From assembly GCF_014845095.1 (NCBI RefSeq), contig NZ_NKUG01000036.1, positions 40,219 to 104,218 of the forward strand: a stretch of 64,000 nucleotides of DNA, given 5' to 3'. Shown piece after piece: positions 28,297 to 37,880 of the stretch. The notes beneath the pieces are model-generated. The model made no database searches and had not been told where the DNA came from. It saw nothing but the letters and a program-made list of their open reading frames with translations. The DNA comes from Methylobacterium bullatum. GTDB taxonomy: Bacteria; Pseudomonadota; Alphaproteobacteria; Rhizobiales; Beijerinckiaceae. The translations under genes were made by a program, and so were the position numbers. Within the stretch, counting starts at the first letter, position 1. Each line of letters starts with the position of its first letter.

Positions 28297-28767
28297 TTAG
28301 AGAGCTTTGCCGGCTGCCGTCATTCTCGGCACCGGACGCAGGAGGCTCTTCACCTGGGAGAACGGCCGGGGCCGGTTGATGACTTCGTCCAGGCGCGACC
28401 ACAGGGTCTTGGGCGAGAACGGTTTGGCGATGATCTCGTTGACCCCGAGGGAGATGGCACGGTCGACGACGTTGCGGCGGGGCTGCGCCAGCATCAGGAT
28501 GATCGGCACGGTGGGCGACGGCGACGTGGTGGGCGTGCGGGCGAGGCGGATGAACTCCTCGCCGGACAGGATGGCGAGGTCCCAGTCGATGATCGTGATG
28601 TCCGGCTTGCTCTCGGCCAGCACACCCAGCGCCTCGGCACCGTCCGGCGCTTCGAGGACGCGTTTGATTCCCACGCGCATCAGCATGTCGCGAACGATTC
28701 GGCGAATATAGAGGCTCTCGTCCACGACGAGGGCCGAAAGATCCGGAAATGACGGGGTTGCGATCAT
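28297..28767 (-). CDS. Stand-alone response-regulator receiver domain, atypical
   Basis: 156 residues from an ATG; a GTG seven codons earlier is possible. Single REC domain without an output domain. The acidic pair (ALVVDES), the phospho-acceptor Asp in DITIIDWDL and the conserved lysine in IIAKPFSP are present. The switch Thr/Ser expected in IIMLTA is replaced by alanine (IILMLAQPRR). The C-terminal 35 residues (VINRPRPFSQVKSLLRP) extend beyond the fold. No histidine kinase gene is nearby. Single-domain regulators of this kind often act by protein contact or as phosphate sinks. Confidence 0.85.
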   Translation of the reverse strand: MIATPSFPDLSALVVDESLYIRRIVRDMLMRVGIKRVLEAPDGAEALGVLAESKPDITIIDWDLAILSGEEFIRLARTPTTSPSPTVPIILMLAQPRRNVVDRAISLGVNEIIAKPFSPKTLWSRLDEVINRPRPFSQVKSLLRPVPRMTAAGKAL

Positions 28768-29159
28768 CGGCCAGGGGTTCCGGGCCACCGGCTTTCGCAG
28801 GCGCCTGTGCGCATCCTAGCGGCCATCGATGTGCATTTTCCTAACGCGATCAGGAAAAATTGGGAACGCGAAGTCGTTCATCCGCATGGCGTTTGCGCAT
28901 CCTGTACGCAATGGCCTCCTGTCGGAAAGGCAGGCCTGAGACGGAACGGAGTACGTAATCTGTCGCAGGAAATCCGCGGAACCTTGCAGAGTCCGGCGAG
29001 AAGCACCTTGCGAGAGAGCCAAGATTCAGTCAGGACTAAGGCGTTATTCTTGGTCACCGCTGCTGAGAGTGATGATAGTGTGGTGCAGTGCCCGTCTGGG
29101 ACGGCGCGCACCCGGTATTCAAAGACAGATGGTCGGCGGACGGTTTTTGCGAGCTTTCG
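28768..29159 (+). other. Long leader/intergenic region upstream of the cold-shock gene
   Basis: About 390 bases between divergent genes, with an AT-rich patch near 28839-28862 and another near 29020-29080. Cold-shock genes often carry long structured 5' leaders, and the size fits that. No hairpin strong enough to call and no coding frame with good character was found; a GTG at 29088 in frame with the cold-shock gene gives an unconvincing extension. Confidence 0.4.
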
Positions 29160-29918
29160 ATGGGACGTGGTCGTGATTTCAGGGGGCCGCAGAAGCGCGG
29201 CTTCGATGAGGGTGGTGCCGAGCCTCGCTGGCCGGATCAGGCACCCCCGAGCGGTGGCTTCGGCGGTGGATATGGCGGTGGCGGCGGCGGTTTCGATCGT
29301 GGTCCGGCCCGTGCTGCAGCCGCTCCCTCTGGACCGGAGCGTGACGCGACGGTCAAGTGGTTCAATAAGGAGAAGGGCTTCGGCTTCGTCGAACTGGCTG
29401 ACGGTTCCGGCGACGCGTTCCTTCACATCCGCGCAGTCGAGGCTGCGGGCCATGCCGATCTGCTTCCCGGCACGCGCCTGACCGTCCACACCGCGCAGGG
29501 CCAAAAGGGTCCGCAGGTCACGGACGTGACCAGCGTCGACACCTCGACGGCCGAGGCCGAGGCCCCGCGTCGTGCGCCCGCACCCCGCGCCGGTGGTTTC
29601 GGTGGTGGTGATCGCTTCAGCGGCGGTGGCGGCAGCTACGGTGGCGGCAACGATCGCTTCGGCGGTGGTGCTGGCGGCGGTGGCGGTCGTTTCGCCAGCG
29701 GTCCGTCGGTCGAGATGAGCGGCACCGTGAAGTGGTACGACCCGGCCAAGGGCTTCGGCTTCGTCTCCGTCAATGACGGCGGCAAGGACGTGTTCGTGCA
29801 CCGCTCGGCCCTGTCGCGCGCCGGACTCGAGTCCCTCGCCGAAGGCCAGCAGGTCACCCTCAGCGTGATCGACGGCCAGAAGGGCCGCGAGGCTCAGAGC
29901 ATCAACGCAGATTACTGA
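29160..29918 (+). CDS. Double cold-shock-domain protein with glycine-rich linkers
   Basis: 252 residues. Two complete cold-shock domains: CSD1 about 60-125 (ATVKWFNKEKGFGFVEL ... DAFLHI) and CSD2 about 184-250 (GTVKWYDPAKGFGFVSV ... DVFVHRSAL). Both RNP1 (KGFGFV) and RNP2 (VFVH, with AFLH in CSD1) nucleic-acid-binding motifs are kept. The N-terminal 55 residues and the linker are Gly/Arg/Phe-rich (GGYGGGGGGFDRG; RFSGGGGSYGGG), like RNA-binding RGG regions. Probable RNA chaperone or antiterminator. The ATG lacks a strong ribosome-binding site, but upstream in-frame sequence is not cold-shock-like. Confidence 0.9.
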   Translation: MGRGRDFRGPQKRGFDEGGAEPRWPDQAPPSGGFGGGYGGGGGGFDRGPARAAAAPSGPERDATVKWFNKEKGFGFVELADGSGDAFLHIRAVEAAGHADLLPGTRLTVHTAQGQKGPQVTDVTSVDTSTAEAEAPRRAPAPRAGGFGGGDRFSGGGGSYGGGNDRFGGGAGGGGGRFASGPSVEMSGTVKWYDPAKGFGFVSVNDGGKDVFVHRSALSRAGLESLAEGQQVTLSVIDGQKGREAQSINADY

Positions 29919-29982
29919 TCGGTGAGAGAGCTTTCGGGTCAGACCGCGGTTACGCGGCCTTGCCCACGGAGAGACGAATCAG

Positions 29983-30007
29983 CGGCGGCCTTCGGGTCGC
30001 CGTTTTT
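29983..30007 (+). terminator. Rho-independent terminator after the cold-shock gene
   Basis: An 8-bp stem (CGGCGGCC / GGTCGCCG, one wobble) closed by the stable TTCG tetraloop is followed directly by TTTTT. It lies about 65 bases past the cold-shock stop. Confidence 0.85.
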
Positions 30008-30035
30008 CGTATCCAGCATCCTCGGGGGAAACCCT

Positions 30036-30359
30036 ATGACGGTCTCCGAACGAAACGATCCGAAGGGACGATGCCGGGTGCCGGGAACAGCGATGCGTAC
30101 CGTCTTCATGACGATGAGCCTGTGCCTGCCGACGGCTTTCGCGGTTCCAGCGCAGGCCGAGGATTTCACCGGCTTCTATGCGGGCGTGAATGCCGGCTAC
30201 GCGTTCGGACGCGACGAGGCAGCGCGAACACCGGATATGCCGTCCCTGTCCTCGACACGCGGGGCGGACGACCGGGCCCTCCCGCCCAGCGCCCTCCAGG
30301 CCTCGGAAGTCATGCGGGGCGCGAGACCGAAAGCGCTTACGTCGACGACGGTCCGCTGA
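30036..30359 (+). CDS. Small exported protein resembling the start of an outer-membrane beta-barrel
   Basis: 107 residues; ATG with GGGGGA upstream, and a later ATG at residue 20 is possible. A signal peptide (about 20-40, ending PAQA) is followed by EDFTGFYAGVNAGYAFGRDE, which matches the first strand of Omp25/RopB-like surface barrels of Rhizobiales. The protein then loses barrel character and ends after 60 more residues. Its last 23 bases overlap the 3' end of convergent lpxB. It may be the stub of a truncated outer-membrane protein or a short conserved exported peptide. Confidence 0.5.
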   Translation: MTVSERNDPKGRCRVPGTAMRTVFMTMSLCLPTAFAVPAQAEDFTGFYAGVNAGYAFGRDEAARTPDMPSLSSTRGADDRALPPSALQASEVMRGARPKALTSTTVR

Positions 30360-31527
30360 CCGCGGGGCGAGCCGCCGACAGCACGATTCTCGCTGCCTTG
30401 CGGCTCGGCTCGTCATCGCCCGCGAGGCGCATCGAGCCGTCGATGCGTTGAAGCGAGCGCACCTGCGCGTCACGCGCCGCGCCGCCCTTGAGGAGCGGAA
30501 GCAGGGCCTCGCCCAGGCGGCCGGGGGTGCATTCGGCCTGAATGAATTCGGGCATGGCATTCTCGCCGAGGATCAGATTCGGCAGCACGATGGTCGGCAC
30601 CTGGATCAGCCGCCGCGCCACGGCCTCCTCCAGGCGCGAGACCTTGTAGGCGACGACCATTGGCACACCGGCCAGGGCGAGTTCGAGGGTGACCGTGCCC
30701 GAGGCCGCCAGGGCCGCGCGGGACCGCCGGAAGGCCGCGTATTTCGCCGCCTCGCCATGCACGATCGTCACAGGGCGGGACCAGGAAAGAGCCAATCGCT
30801 CGATCATGGCGCGATGGCGTGTGACCGCCGGGAGCACGGCGTCGATAGGCCCGTATCGCTGCACGAGAAGGTCCAGGGTGGCACCGAAGACCGGCATCAG
30901 CCGCTCGATCTCGGAGCGGCGCGAGCCCGGCAGGATCACGAGGGTCGGCGGCGTCCCCTCCCGCGCCGCCGCCTCCGCGGAATCCGGGCGCAGCTCGGCC
31001 AGACGCTCGATGAGCGGATGCCCGACATAGGTGCAGTCCGGGCCGCCGAGCCGGCGATGCGCCTCCGGTTCGAAGGGCAGGAGCGCCAGGACGTGGTCGA
31101 TGAACGGCCGCATCTTCGCCGCACGCCAAGGCCTCCACGCCCAGACGCTGGGAGAGACGTAATCGACGATGGGCAGATCGGGCAGGCGCTTTCGCACCCG
31201 CGAGGCGACCGCATGGGTGAAACCGGGACTGTCGATGATGACGAGGACGTCCGGGCGCGCTTCGACGATGTCCCGCACCGTCTGGCGAATGCGGCGCAGA
31301 AGGGTGCGCAGGCGGGCCGCCACGGGCAGGTAGCCCATCACCGCCACGTCATCGAGGGGAAACAGGGAGAGGAAGCCCTGCGCGGCCATGGCCTCGCCGC
31401 CGACCCCACCGAACGTCACCTGCCCGTCGGAGAGGTCCGACAACGCCCGCATGAGCTTGGCGCCGAGCTGATCGCCAGAATCCTCGCCGGCAACGAGCCA
31501 GATTCGTCTGGACGGATGCATGGTCAT
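30337..31527 (-). CDS. lpxB: Lipid-A-disaccharide synthase
   Basis: 396 residues. GT19 enzyme joining UDP-2,3-diacylglucosamine and lipid X to form the tetraacyl disaccharide precursor of lipid A. Family motifs are WLVAGEDSGDQLGAKLM at the N-terminus, VSPSVWAWRPWRAAKM in the middle, and LPGSRRSEIERLMPVF and SGTVTLELALAGVPMVVAYK in the C-terminal donor domain. The start overlaps the lpxI stop by 4 bases. It is the last gene of the lpx run and converges with a small exported gene, overlapping it by 23 bases. Confidence 0.96.
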   Translation of the reverse strand: MTMHPSRRIWLVAGEDSGDQLGAKLMRALSDLSDGQVTFGGVGGEAMAAQGFLSLFPLDDVAVMGYLPVAARLRTLLRRIRQTVRDIVEARPDVLVIIDSPGFTHAVASRVRKRLPDLPIVDYVSPSVWAWRPWRAAKMRPFIDHVLALLPFEPEAHRRLGGPDCTYVGHPLIERLAELRPDSAEAAAREGTPPTLVILPGSRRSEIERLMPVFGATLDLLVQRYGPIDAVLPAVTRHRAMIERLALSWSRPVTIVHGEAAKYAAFRRSRAALAASGTVTLELALAGVPMVVAYKVSRLEEAVARRLIQVPTIVLPNLILGENAMPEFIQAECTPGRLGEALLPLLKGGAARDAQVRSLQRIDGSMRLAGDDEPSRKAARIVLSAARPAVSGPSST

Positions 31528-32408
31528 GCCTCAATCCGCAAACCGATGAGGAACAGGCCCGCACGGTCGGCCTCGGCCACCGTGGCGTCCCTGTCGATGA
31601 TGAGGGTGTAGCCCGCCTGGATGGCGATGCCGGCGCAGCCCGCCGCTGCGGCGGCCTTCACCGTGCGCGGACCGATGGCCGGCAGGTCGACCCGCAGATC
31701 CTGGCCGGTCTTGGCGAGTTTCACCAACACGGTACCGGGCTGAGCCGTGCCCAATCCGAACGGCTTGCGCCCGAGGGCACGCGCGCGGGCGAGCATCCGG
31801 TCGGTGCCCTCCGGCCCCTCCACCGCCAGCGCGCGCTGGGCCGCGACGACGATCGCCTGGCCGACATCGTAGGCGGCCAATGCCGCGAGGATGCCGCAAC
31901 CCGTGGCGATGGAGGCCCGCGCCGCGAGATCCGGCGCGAGGCGCCCGAGCTGCCCCTCTGGACTCAGCAGGTCCGGCGCCACGTCGTGGATGCCGACGAC
32001 GCGGTGGCCGTTATCCTCCAGAAGGACGAGGGCGCCCCGCAGCAGCCGGTCGTCCCCTCCCCCCGAAATGGCCCGGAGCGCATCGCGATTCCGCAAGGCC
32101 GCCGCCGCGTTGAGGATGGCGGCGGGGTTGGGCCGCGAGACTCCGCCCACCGGTATGACGCAGGCCGGCCCCCAGGCCTCGAGGATCTGCAACGCACCGG
32201 CGATGTCGAGGAGATCGACCGTGGCCTCGGCGCGTGCGCGCATCGGGCGTTCGGCGAAACCACGGATGGCGAGCACCCGGAACGGGCGTCCCGACCTATC
32301 GAGGGATTCGGCCACGAGTTCGGGGAGCCGCCCCGCGCCGGCGACCAGAACCAGACGCTCCTCCGGATGGGGATCGACAAGAGAGGTCGGCTGGAGAGAG
32401 GCGGTCAA
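31524..32408 (-). CDS. lpxI: UDP-2,3-diacylglucosamine pyrophosphatase LpxI
   Basis: 294 residues, TTG start overlapping the lpxA stop (TTGA). LpxI hydrolyses UDP-2,3-diacylglucosamine to lipid X and UMP, replacing LpxH in alphaproteobacteria. Conserved segments are LVAGAGRLPELVAESL, VGGVSRPNP and the C-terminal KTGQDLRVDLPAIGPRTV with AAGCAGIAIQAG. Its location between lpxA and lpxB is the classical one for LpxI. Confidence 0.95.
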   Translation of the reverse strand: MTASLQPTSLVDPHPEERLVLVAGAGRLPELVAESLDRSGRPFRVLAIRGFAERPMRARAEATVDLLDIAGALQILEAWGPACVIPVGGVSRPNPAAILNAAAALRNRDALRAISGGGDDRLLRGALVLLEDNGHRVVGIHDVAPDLLSPEGQLGRLAPDLAARASIATGCGILAALAAYDVGQAIVVAAQRALAVEGPEGTDRMLARARALGRKPFGLGTAQPGTVLVKLAKTGQDLRVDLPAIGPRTVKAAAAAGCAGIAIQAGYTLIIDRDATVAEADRAGLFLIGLRIEA

Positions 32409-33217
32409 GCCGAGCCCGGATTCTCGCGCGGGGTGCAGATCGAGCGTTTACCGCCCACGCGGATGAAGGCGATGATCTCGGCCACGGCACGATGCGCCTC
32501 GAACTCCGCCGCCACGTCCTCCACACGCTCCATCAGGGTGCCCTCCTGGGCAAAGAGCAGGCGATAGGCCCGGCGCAGGGCATGGATATCCTCGCGGGCG
32601 AAACCCCGGCGCTGCAGGCCGATGATGTTGAGGCCCGAGAGATAAGCGCGGTTGCCGAGCGCCATGCCGTAGGGAATGCAATCGTTCTCCAACCCCGAGA
32701 GGCCGCCGACGAAGGCATGGGCCCCGACGCGGGCGAACTGGATCACGGCGGCTCCACCACCGAGAATCGCATAGTCGCCGACGCTGCAATGGCCGGCGAG
32801 CATGACGTTGTTGGAGAAGACGACCCCATCGCCCACCCGGCAATCGTGCCCCACATGGGAATTGGCAAGAAAGGTGCACTTGTCGCCGACGACCGTCTCG
32901 AGGCCGCCGCCGGCCGTGCCGGGATTCATCGTGACGCCTTCGCGAATCAGGCAGTCGGCCCCGATAGTCAGCGTCGACGCCTCGCCGCGAAACTTCAGAT
33001 CCTGCGGTGGATGACCGATGGACGAGAAGGGGTAGAGCTTGGTGCGGGGACCGATTCCGGTGCGTCCGGCGACGACCACGTGACTGACGAGCTCGCAGCC
33101 CTCGCCCAGGACGACCTCCGGCCCGACATGGCAGAAGGGGCCGATCCGCACGCCTTCGCCGATCGTGGCCCCGTCTTCGATGACGGAGCTCGGATGGATC
33201 TCGGCCAATGCGCTCAC
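32405..33217 (-). CDS. lpxA: UDP-N-acetylglucosamine O-acyltransferase
   Basis: 270 residues, GTG start overlapping the fabZ stop (GTGA). First enzyme of lipid A synthesis, transferring 3-hydroxyacyl from ACP to UDP-GlcNAc. The N-terminal left-handed beta-helix shows hexapeptide repeats ([20 protein letters not shown] and onwards). The catalytic His lies in [13 protein letters not shown], and [19 protein letters not shown] follows. A C-terminal helical part completes it. Length matches the family. Confidence 0.96.
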   Translation of the reverse strand: MSALAEIHPSSVIEDGATIGEGVRIGPFCHVGPEVVLGEGCELVSHVVVAGRTGIGPRTKLYPFSSIGHPPQDLKFRGEASTLTIGADCLIREGVTMNPGTAGGGLETVVGDKCTFLANSHVGHDCRVGDGVVFSNNVMLAGHCSVGDYAILGGGAAVIQFARVGAHAFVGGLSGLENDCIPYGMALGNRAYLSGLNIIGLQRRGFAREDIHALRRAYRLLFAQEGTLMERVEDVAAEFEAHRAVAEIIAFIRVGGKRSICTPRENPGSA

Positions 33218-33678
33218 TCCGTCACCAGCATGGCGCCGATCTCGGCCTCGGCCACGAGGGTGTCACCCACCCGCGCCTGGCCCTTGAACCACCACATGGT
33301 CCGGCGCTGGTTCATCTTCGTCATGTGGTACCGCACCGTGTCGCCGGGCACGACGGGCTTGCGGAACTTGCACTTGTCGATGGTCATGAAGAACACCTGC
33401 TTGGCCCGCATCTCGTCGGTCTTGATGTGCTGGCAGCAGATGGCGCCGGCGGTCTGGGCCATGCCCTCGATCAGCAGGACGCCCGGGAACACCGGCAGGC
33501 CCGGAAAATGCCCGGTGAATTGCGGCTCGTTGAACGAGACGTTCTTGATCCCGATGCAGGAGCGATCCCCGTCGATCTCGATGATGCGGTCGATCATCAG
33601 GAACGGGTAGCGATGGGGCAGAAGTTCCAGGATCTTCTGGATGTCGGCCGAGCCCAGATCTTTCGGCATGTCACTCAT
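33214..33678 (-). CDS. fabZ: 3-hydroxyacyl-[acyl-carrier-protein] dehydratase FabZ
   Basis: 154 residues, hot-dog fold. It dehydrates 3-hydroxyacyl-ACP in fatty acid elongation and shares this substrate pool with LpxA and LpxD. Motifs: [13 protein letters not shown], then the catalytic His in [15 protein letters not shown] and the catalytic Glu in [11 protein letters not shown]. The ATG giving MSDMPKDL was chosen; the longer upstream frame is not homologous. Its stop overlaps lpxA. Confidence 0.96.
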   Translation of the reverse strand: MSDMPKDLGSADIQKILELLPHRYPFLMIDRIIEIDGDRSCIGIKNVSFNEPQFTGHFPGLPVFPGVLLIEGMAQTAGAICCQHIKTDEMRAKQVFFMTIDKCKFRKPVVPGDTVRYHMTKMNQRRTMWWFKGQARVGDTLVAEAEIGAMLVTE

Positions 33679-33829
33679 CGATCGAACAATCCCATGGCGC
33701 CCCGGCGCCCCTGACGCCTCGCCCCGAACCTTGGAAGAAAACCGAACGTCGTCATCGGCATAAACGCCAACGGATGCAAGTCTCGGAGAGTCGTGCAGCC
33801 GGTCATCCCGTGCCGGGGACGGTTCCGGC

Positions 33830-34894
33830 TCAGTCCTTGGGGGGCTCGCTCGTGTCGCGGCCCGACTTTTCCGCGAGGCGGGCGAGAGCGGTGAGTTCGC
33901 GGAACCAGGTGCGCACGGGCTTGGCCGGCGTACCACCCCAGCGGCTTCCGGGCGGGACGTCCCGGTTGACGTTCGAAGACCCGGCGATCTGCGAGCCCAT
34001 GCCGATCCGCAGGTGCCCGACCACGCCGACCTGGCCGCCGAGGACCACGTAATCCTCCAACGTGGTCGAGCCGGAAATGCCCACACCCGAGACGATGACG
34101 CAGTGGCGCCCGATGACGACGTTATGGGCGATCTGGACGAGGTTATCGATCTTGGTCCCCTCCCCGATCACGGTATCGCGTCCGGCGCCGCGATCGATCG
34201 TGGTGTTGGCGCCGATCTCGACATCGTCCTGCACGATGACGCGGCCAGTCTGGGGCACCTTGAGATGCCCGCCCGGTCCCATGGCGAAGCCGAATCCGTC
34301 CTGGCCGATGCGCGCGCCGGGATGAAGGATCACGCGGTTACCGACGAGGGCATAGGCCAGGGTCACCCCCGCCCCGATGGAGCAATCGCGGCCGATGCGG
34401 ACATTGGGGCCGATCACGGCGTTCGGGCCGATGACCGTCCCCGAACCGATCTCGGCACCGGGACCGATCACGGCGCCGGGATCGACGATCACGCCGTCTT
34501 CGAGGCGGGCCTTGGGATGGACATGGGCGCCCGGAGATACCCCCTCGGTGGCGAATTGCGAGTGGGGCCGCATGGCCTCCGGGTGGAAGCGCGCCAGCAG
34601 GCCGGCATAGACCCGGTACGGATCACGCGTGACCAGGGCCACCGTCGTCGGTGGCACCTTGGCCGCGAAGCGCGGTGAGACGAGGCAGGCCAGCGCCTTC
34701 GTCTGCGCCAGGACATCGCCGTAGCGGGCGTTGTCCATATAGGCGAGGTCGCCGGGGCCTGCGGTCTCCAAGGGAGACGCGCCGCCGACCATCGCGCCAG
34801 GGTCCGCGCCTTCGGGAAGCGAAATGCCGGCAGCCCCGGCGATGTCGCCGAGGCTGAGGGCCGTGCTGGATGCGAAGAAGATGGGATCAGACAT
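33830..34894 (-). CDS. lpxD: UDP-3-O-acylglucosamine N-acyltransferase
   Basis: 354 residues. It transfers the second 3-hydroxyacyl chain in lipid A synthesis. The N-terminal uridine-binding domain (about 1-110) is followed by a long hexapeptide-repeat beta-helix ([20 protein letters not shown] onwards). The catalytic His is in [24 protein letters not shown] loop ([15 protein letters not shown]) and a C-terminal helix close it. The start [10 protein letters not shown] lies 10 bases after a perfect hairpin that separates it from bamA. Confidence 0.96.
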   Translation of the reverse strand: MSDPIFFASSTALSLGDIAGAAGISLPEGADPGAMVGGASPLETAGPGDLAYMDNARYGDVLAQTKALACLVSPRFAAKVPPTTVALVTRDPYRVYAGLLARFHPEAMRPHSQFATEGVSPGAHVHPKARLEDGVIVDPGAVIGPGAEIGSGTVIGPNAVIGPNVRIGRDCSIGAGVTLAYALVGNRVILHPGARIGQDGFGFAMGPGGHLKVPQTGRVIVQDDVEIGANTTIDRGAGRDTVIGEGTKIDNLVQIAHNVVIGRHCVIVSGVGISGSTTLEDYVVLGGQVGVVGHLRIGMGSQIAGSSNVNRDVPPGSRWGGTPAKPVRTWFRELTALARLAEKSGRDTSEPPKD

Positions 34895-34903
34895 GATGCG
34901 ACA

Positions 34904-34935
34904 ACGCACGGGCTTCGAGAAGGAAGCCCGTGCGT
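34904..34935 (-). terminator. Perfect 12-bp hairpin between bamA and lpxD
   Basis: ACGCACGGGCTT pairs perfectly with AAGCCCGTGCGT around an 8-base loop. On the transcribed (minus) strand it begins just after the bamA stop and ends about 10 bases before the lpxD ATG. The following bases (TTGTCGC) are only weakly T-rich, so it may be an attenuator or an mRNA-processing/stability element, and it may affect access to the lpxD ribosome-binding site. Confidence 0.6.
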
Positions 34936-34941
34936 CTTGGC

Positions 34942-37527
34942 TCAGAAGCGCGAACCGCCGGAGAAGCGGAAGGCCTGGAGCTGATCCTTGCCGACGCGGC
35001 CGAGGAAGCTGCCATCGGCGTTGTAGATCTTCTGGCCCTCGTCCTTGGTCAGGGCGTAGGCGTAATCGAAGCGGATCGGGCCCAGCGGCGAGTTCCACAG
35101 GATGGACGCACCGATCGAGGAGCGGATCGTCATCTTGTCGCGGACGTTCAGGCATTCCGGCTCGACGGTGATCGCTCCGGCACCCAGCGCCGTGTAGGCA
35201 CAGGCCCCGCCGGGTGCGATGCCGTTGATGATCGCGTCGCCGTTCACGTTGAACTGGGTGCGGCTGTTGTAGCCGAACAGCGTACCGGCATCGGCGAAGA
35301 CGGCGCCCTTCAGACCGAGATCACGCGGAATACCGTAGATCGGGAACTGAACTTCGAGCGTACCGCCGAAGTAAGTCGTACCGCCGACGGCATTCGAACG
35401 GGAGTCGGCGCTGCCGACGTCGCGGGGACCGATACCGTTGGGCGCGAAGCCGCGAACGAGCGACGGGCCGAGGAAGTACTGATCGGTGATGCGCAGCTTC
35501 TCGTCGGTGAGCGGCGAGATATGGCCGCCCTGGAAGCGGGCGAAGCCGACCACGTCCTCGTAAAATTCCTTGTAGTAGCGAACGTCGCCAGCCACGCGGA
35601 AGAACTTCGAGTCACCGCCGAGACCGGCGATTTCGGGTTTCAGCTCGGCATAGAGGCCGTTCCGCGGCTGGGCGAGGTTGTCCAGCGTCGAATAGGCAAG
35701 CGTCACACCGGCAAGCGAGGTGAGCGTGTTGCCGGTCGAGCCCTTAAGAGCAATCGAGGCTTCGCCATTGAAGGCACAATTATCCGGGTAGCGCGCCAGA
35801 CCGCCCGTGTTGAGGCCGGAGACGGGGTCGATCGTGCCCGCCGGGTTCACCGTTGTGAAACCGGGGATCGGGTTCGAACAGTCGTTATACGGCCGCTTGG
35901 TGCTGTTCGGGATCGTCAACTCGGTGTTGTAGAGCGAGTAGCGCAAGGTGACGCCGAACTCTTCCGTGATCGGCAGGCCGACGCGGATCTGGCCACCGTA
36001 GACGGTGGTCTCATAGCGCGAGTAGCGGGTCAGATCGCTGTACTTGTAGAAGGCGTCGAAGCCGGCGGCGAGGCGGTAACCGAGGAAGTACGGCTCGGTG
36101 AAGGAGAAGTCGACGCCGCGGGAGTACTGGCCGCCGGTGCCGGCGACGCGGACATACTGGCCGCGACCGAGGAAGTTCGACTCGGAGACCGAGACTTCGC
36201 CGATGATGCCGTCCTGGGTGGAGTAGCCGCCCGCCACCGAGAACGAACCCGTGGGCTGATCCTCGACGTCGATGTTGATGATCACGCGGTCGGCCGACGA
36301 GCCCGGCTCGTTGGAGAAACGGACCTTCTTGAAGAAGCCGAGACCATTCAGGCGACGCTCGGCGCGATCGGTGAGAACGCGGTTATAGGCATCACCCTCG
36401 GTGAGATCGAGCTCGCGGCGGATGACGTAGTCGCGGGTGCGGGTGTTGCCGCGGATGTTGATGCGCTCGACATAGACGCGCGGGCCGTCCTCGACGACGA
36501 AGCCGAGGGCCACGGTGTGGGAGGCGCGGTCGCGCTGGCCGGTGGGGCGGACCTGGGCGAAGGGGAAGCCCTGGCGGGCGACCTGGTTGGTCACACCGGA
36601 GAGGGTCTTCTCCACGTCCTCGGCGTTGTAGACGTCGCCCACGGCGGCGCGGACCTCGCCGTCGAGGATCTGGGTGTCGACACCCGGCAGGCGCGAATCG
36701 ATGGCCACCGCGCCGACGGTGTATTGCTGACCCTCGTCCACGGTGACGGTGATGACCCAGCCGGCATCGCCCTCGCCTTCGACGTAGCGCGCATCGGCAT
36801 TCACCACCCGGAAATCGGCATAACCGTTCTTCAGGTAGTAGCGGCGCACGAGGTCGAGATCGTTGGTGATCCGGTCGGGATCGTAGACGTCCGAGGTCTT
36901 GATGAACGAGAGGAAGTTCATCTCCGACGAGCTCATCAGCTCGCGCAGCTTGCTGTCGGAATAGGCGCTGTTGCCGACGAACTTGATCGCCTTGATGCCG
37001 GTCTTGTCGCCTTCCTCGATCACGTAGATCAGGTCGATGCGGCCGTTGGGCAGATCGACGGTGCGGAAGCTCACCTTGGCGGTGCCGCGGCCGGCGCGGC
37101 GGTAGATCTCGCGGATGCGCTGAAGATCGGCCTGGACGATGCCCTCGCTGAAGCCGCCGCGGGCCTTGGCCTCGACCTCGGCTTCGAGCGTCCCCTTCTC
37201 GACCTTCTTGTTCCCCTCGAACACGACGCGGTTGATGAGGTTGTTCTCGCGCACCGTCACCACCGTCCCGCCGCCGCTGCGCGAGACCTTGACGTCGGAG
37301 AACATGCCGCTCGCCAGAAGGTTGCGGCGGGCCTCTTCGGGAGATCCCGAGGCCGTGCCGGTCACGTAGGACCGGATCGTGTCGGCATCGACGCGCTTGT
37401 TACCCTGGACGACGATCTGCTGCGCCTGTGCCGTACCGCCCAGAACCAGCCCTGCGGCCGCGGCAGCGACTAGGACGATGGTCCGTTCGGCCGACTTCCG
37501 CCGGCGCTTCCCCGTCATCGACATCAT
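34942..37527 (-). CDS. bamA: Outer membrane protein assembly factor BamA
   Basis: 861 residues. A signal peptide (about 15-35, ending GGTAQA) is followed by five POTRA domains (about 37-440) and a C-terminal 16-strand beta-barrel. The barrel has the insertase signatures [10 protein letters not shown] (the V/IRGF loop) and a terminal strand ending [11 protein letters not shown] with the C-terminal Phe. It folds and inserts outer-membrane proteins. It lies between rseP and lpxD in the standard order. A bidirectional terminator upstream indicates its own promoter. Confidence 0.97.
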   Translation of the reverse strand: MMSMTGKRRRKSAERTIVLVAAAAAGLVLGGTAQAQQIVVQGNKRVDADTIRSYVTGTASGSPEEARRNLLASGMFSDVKVSRSGGGTVVTVRENNLINRVVFEGNKKVEKGTLEAEVEAKARGGFSEGIVQADLQRIREIYRRAGRGTAKVSFRTVDLPNGRIDLIYVIEEGDKTGIKAIKFVGNSAYSDSKLRELMSSSEMNFLSFIKTSDVYDPDRITNDLDLVRRYYLKNGYADFRVVNADARYVEGEGDAGWVITVTVDEGQQYTVGAVAIDSRLPGVDTQILDGEVRAAVGDVYNAEDVEKTLSGVTNQVARQGFPFAQVRPTGQRDRASHTVALGFVVEDGPRVYVERINIRGNTRTRDYVIRRELDLTEGDAYNRVLTDRAERRLNGLGFFKKVRFSNEPGSSADRVIINIDVEDQPTGSFSVAGGYSTQDGIIGEVSVSESNFLGRGQYVRVAGTGGQYSRGVDFSFTEPYFLGYRLAAGFDAFYKYSDLTRYSRYETTVYGGQIRVGLPITEEFGVTLRYSLYNTELTIPNSTKRPYNDCSNPIPGFTTVNPAGTIDPVSGLNTGGLARYPDNCAFNGEASIALKGSTGNTLTSLAGVTLAYSTLDNLAQPRNGLYAELKPEIAGLGGDSKFFRVAGDVRYYKEFYEDVVGFARFQGGHISPLTDEKLRITDQYFLGPSLVRGFAPNGIGPRDVGSADSRSNAVGGTTYFGGTLEVQFPIYGIPRDLGLKGAVFADAGTLFGYNSRTQFNVNGDAIINGIAPGGACAYTALGAGAITVEPECLNVRDKMTIRSSIGASILWNSPLGPIRFDYAYALTKDEGQKIYNADGSFLGRVGKDQLQAFRFSGGSRF

Positions 37528-37758
37528 GTAATCGCCCGTCTCTATTTATTAACAGTCCGGGTTTGCACCCGCAGACAGGCGGTCGTTGTCCGACCGTCCC
37601 GTCACCTGGTCCCAAGCTCAGCTTCTACCGAGTTTCCCGAGCGAAGCAAACGCTCGGACCTGGGCTGTAGGGGGGATTTTGGGGAGACGTGGCCTTCCGG
37701 TCACTTAACGGTTCCCGTTCATCGCTCGATAAGGTGAATCAATCGTCAATTTGCAGCA
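37528..37758 (-). promoter_or_regulatory. bamA upstream region (presumed promoter)
   Basis: About 230 bases between the terminator and the bamA start. It contains AT-rich patches next to the start (TATTTATTAACAG near 37541-37554) and near 37736-37757. No coding frame has convincing character. A promoter is expected here because the upstream rseP transcript is terminated, but no precise element is assigned. Confidence 0.4.
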
Positions 37759-37790
37759 AAAAGCCCGCCCCGAGGACCGGGCGGGCTTTT
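37759..37790. terminator. Strong bidirectional terminator between rseP and bamA
   Basis: AAAAGCCCGCCC pairs perfectly with GGGCGGGCTTTT (12 bp) around an 8-base loop, with A and T runs on both sides so that either strand ends in a U tract. On the minus strand it ends rseP transcription about 90 bases past its stop. Bases 37791-37880 are the rseP 3' untranslated part and hold nothing recognisable. Confidence 0.88.
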
Positions 37791-37880
37791 CGATTATCGA
37801 GCTCGATCAAGGCGTTACGGAGACATCCACAGCCTTGCGAGAGACGCGCTCCGCGCCGCCGCGGAGACGATGGCGCCGGG

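Noticed and set aside
29260..29700. Tandem DNA repeat in the cold-shock gene
   Set aside because: The GGTGGCGGC-rich pattern is explained by glycine-rich coding sequence and the units are irregular.
34930..37473. 847-codon frame opposite bamA
   Set aside because: Antisense shadow of bamA; low complexity and no recognisable domain.
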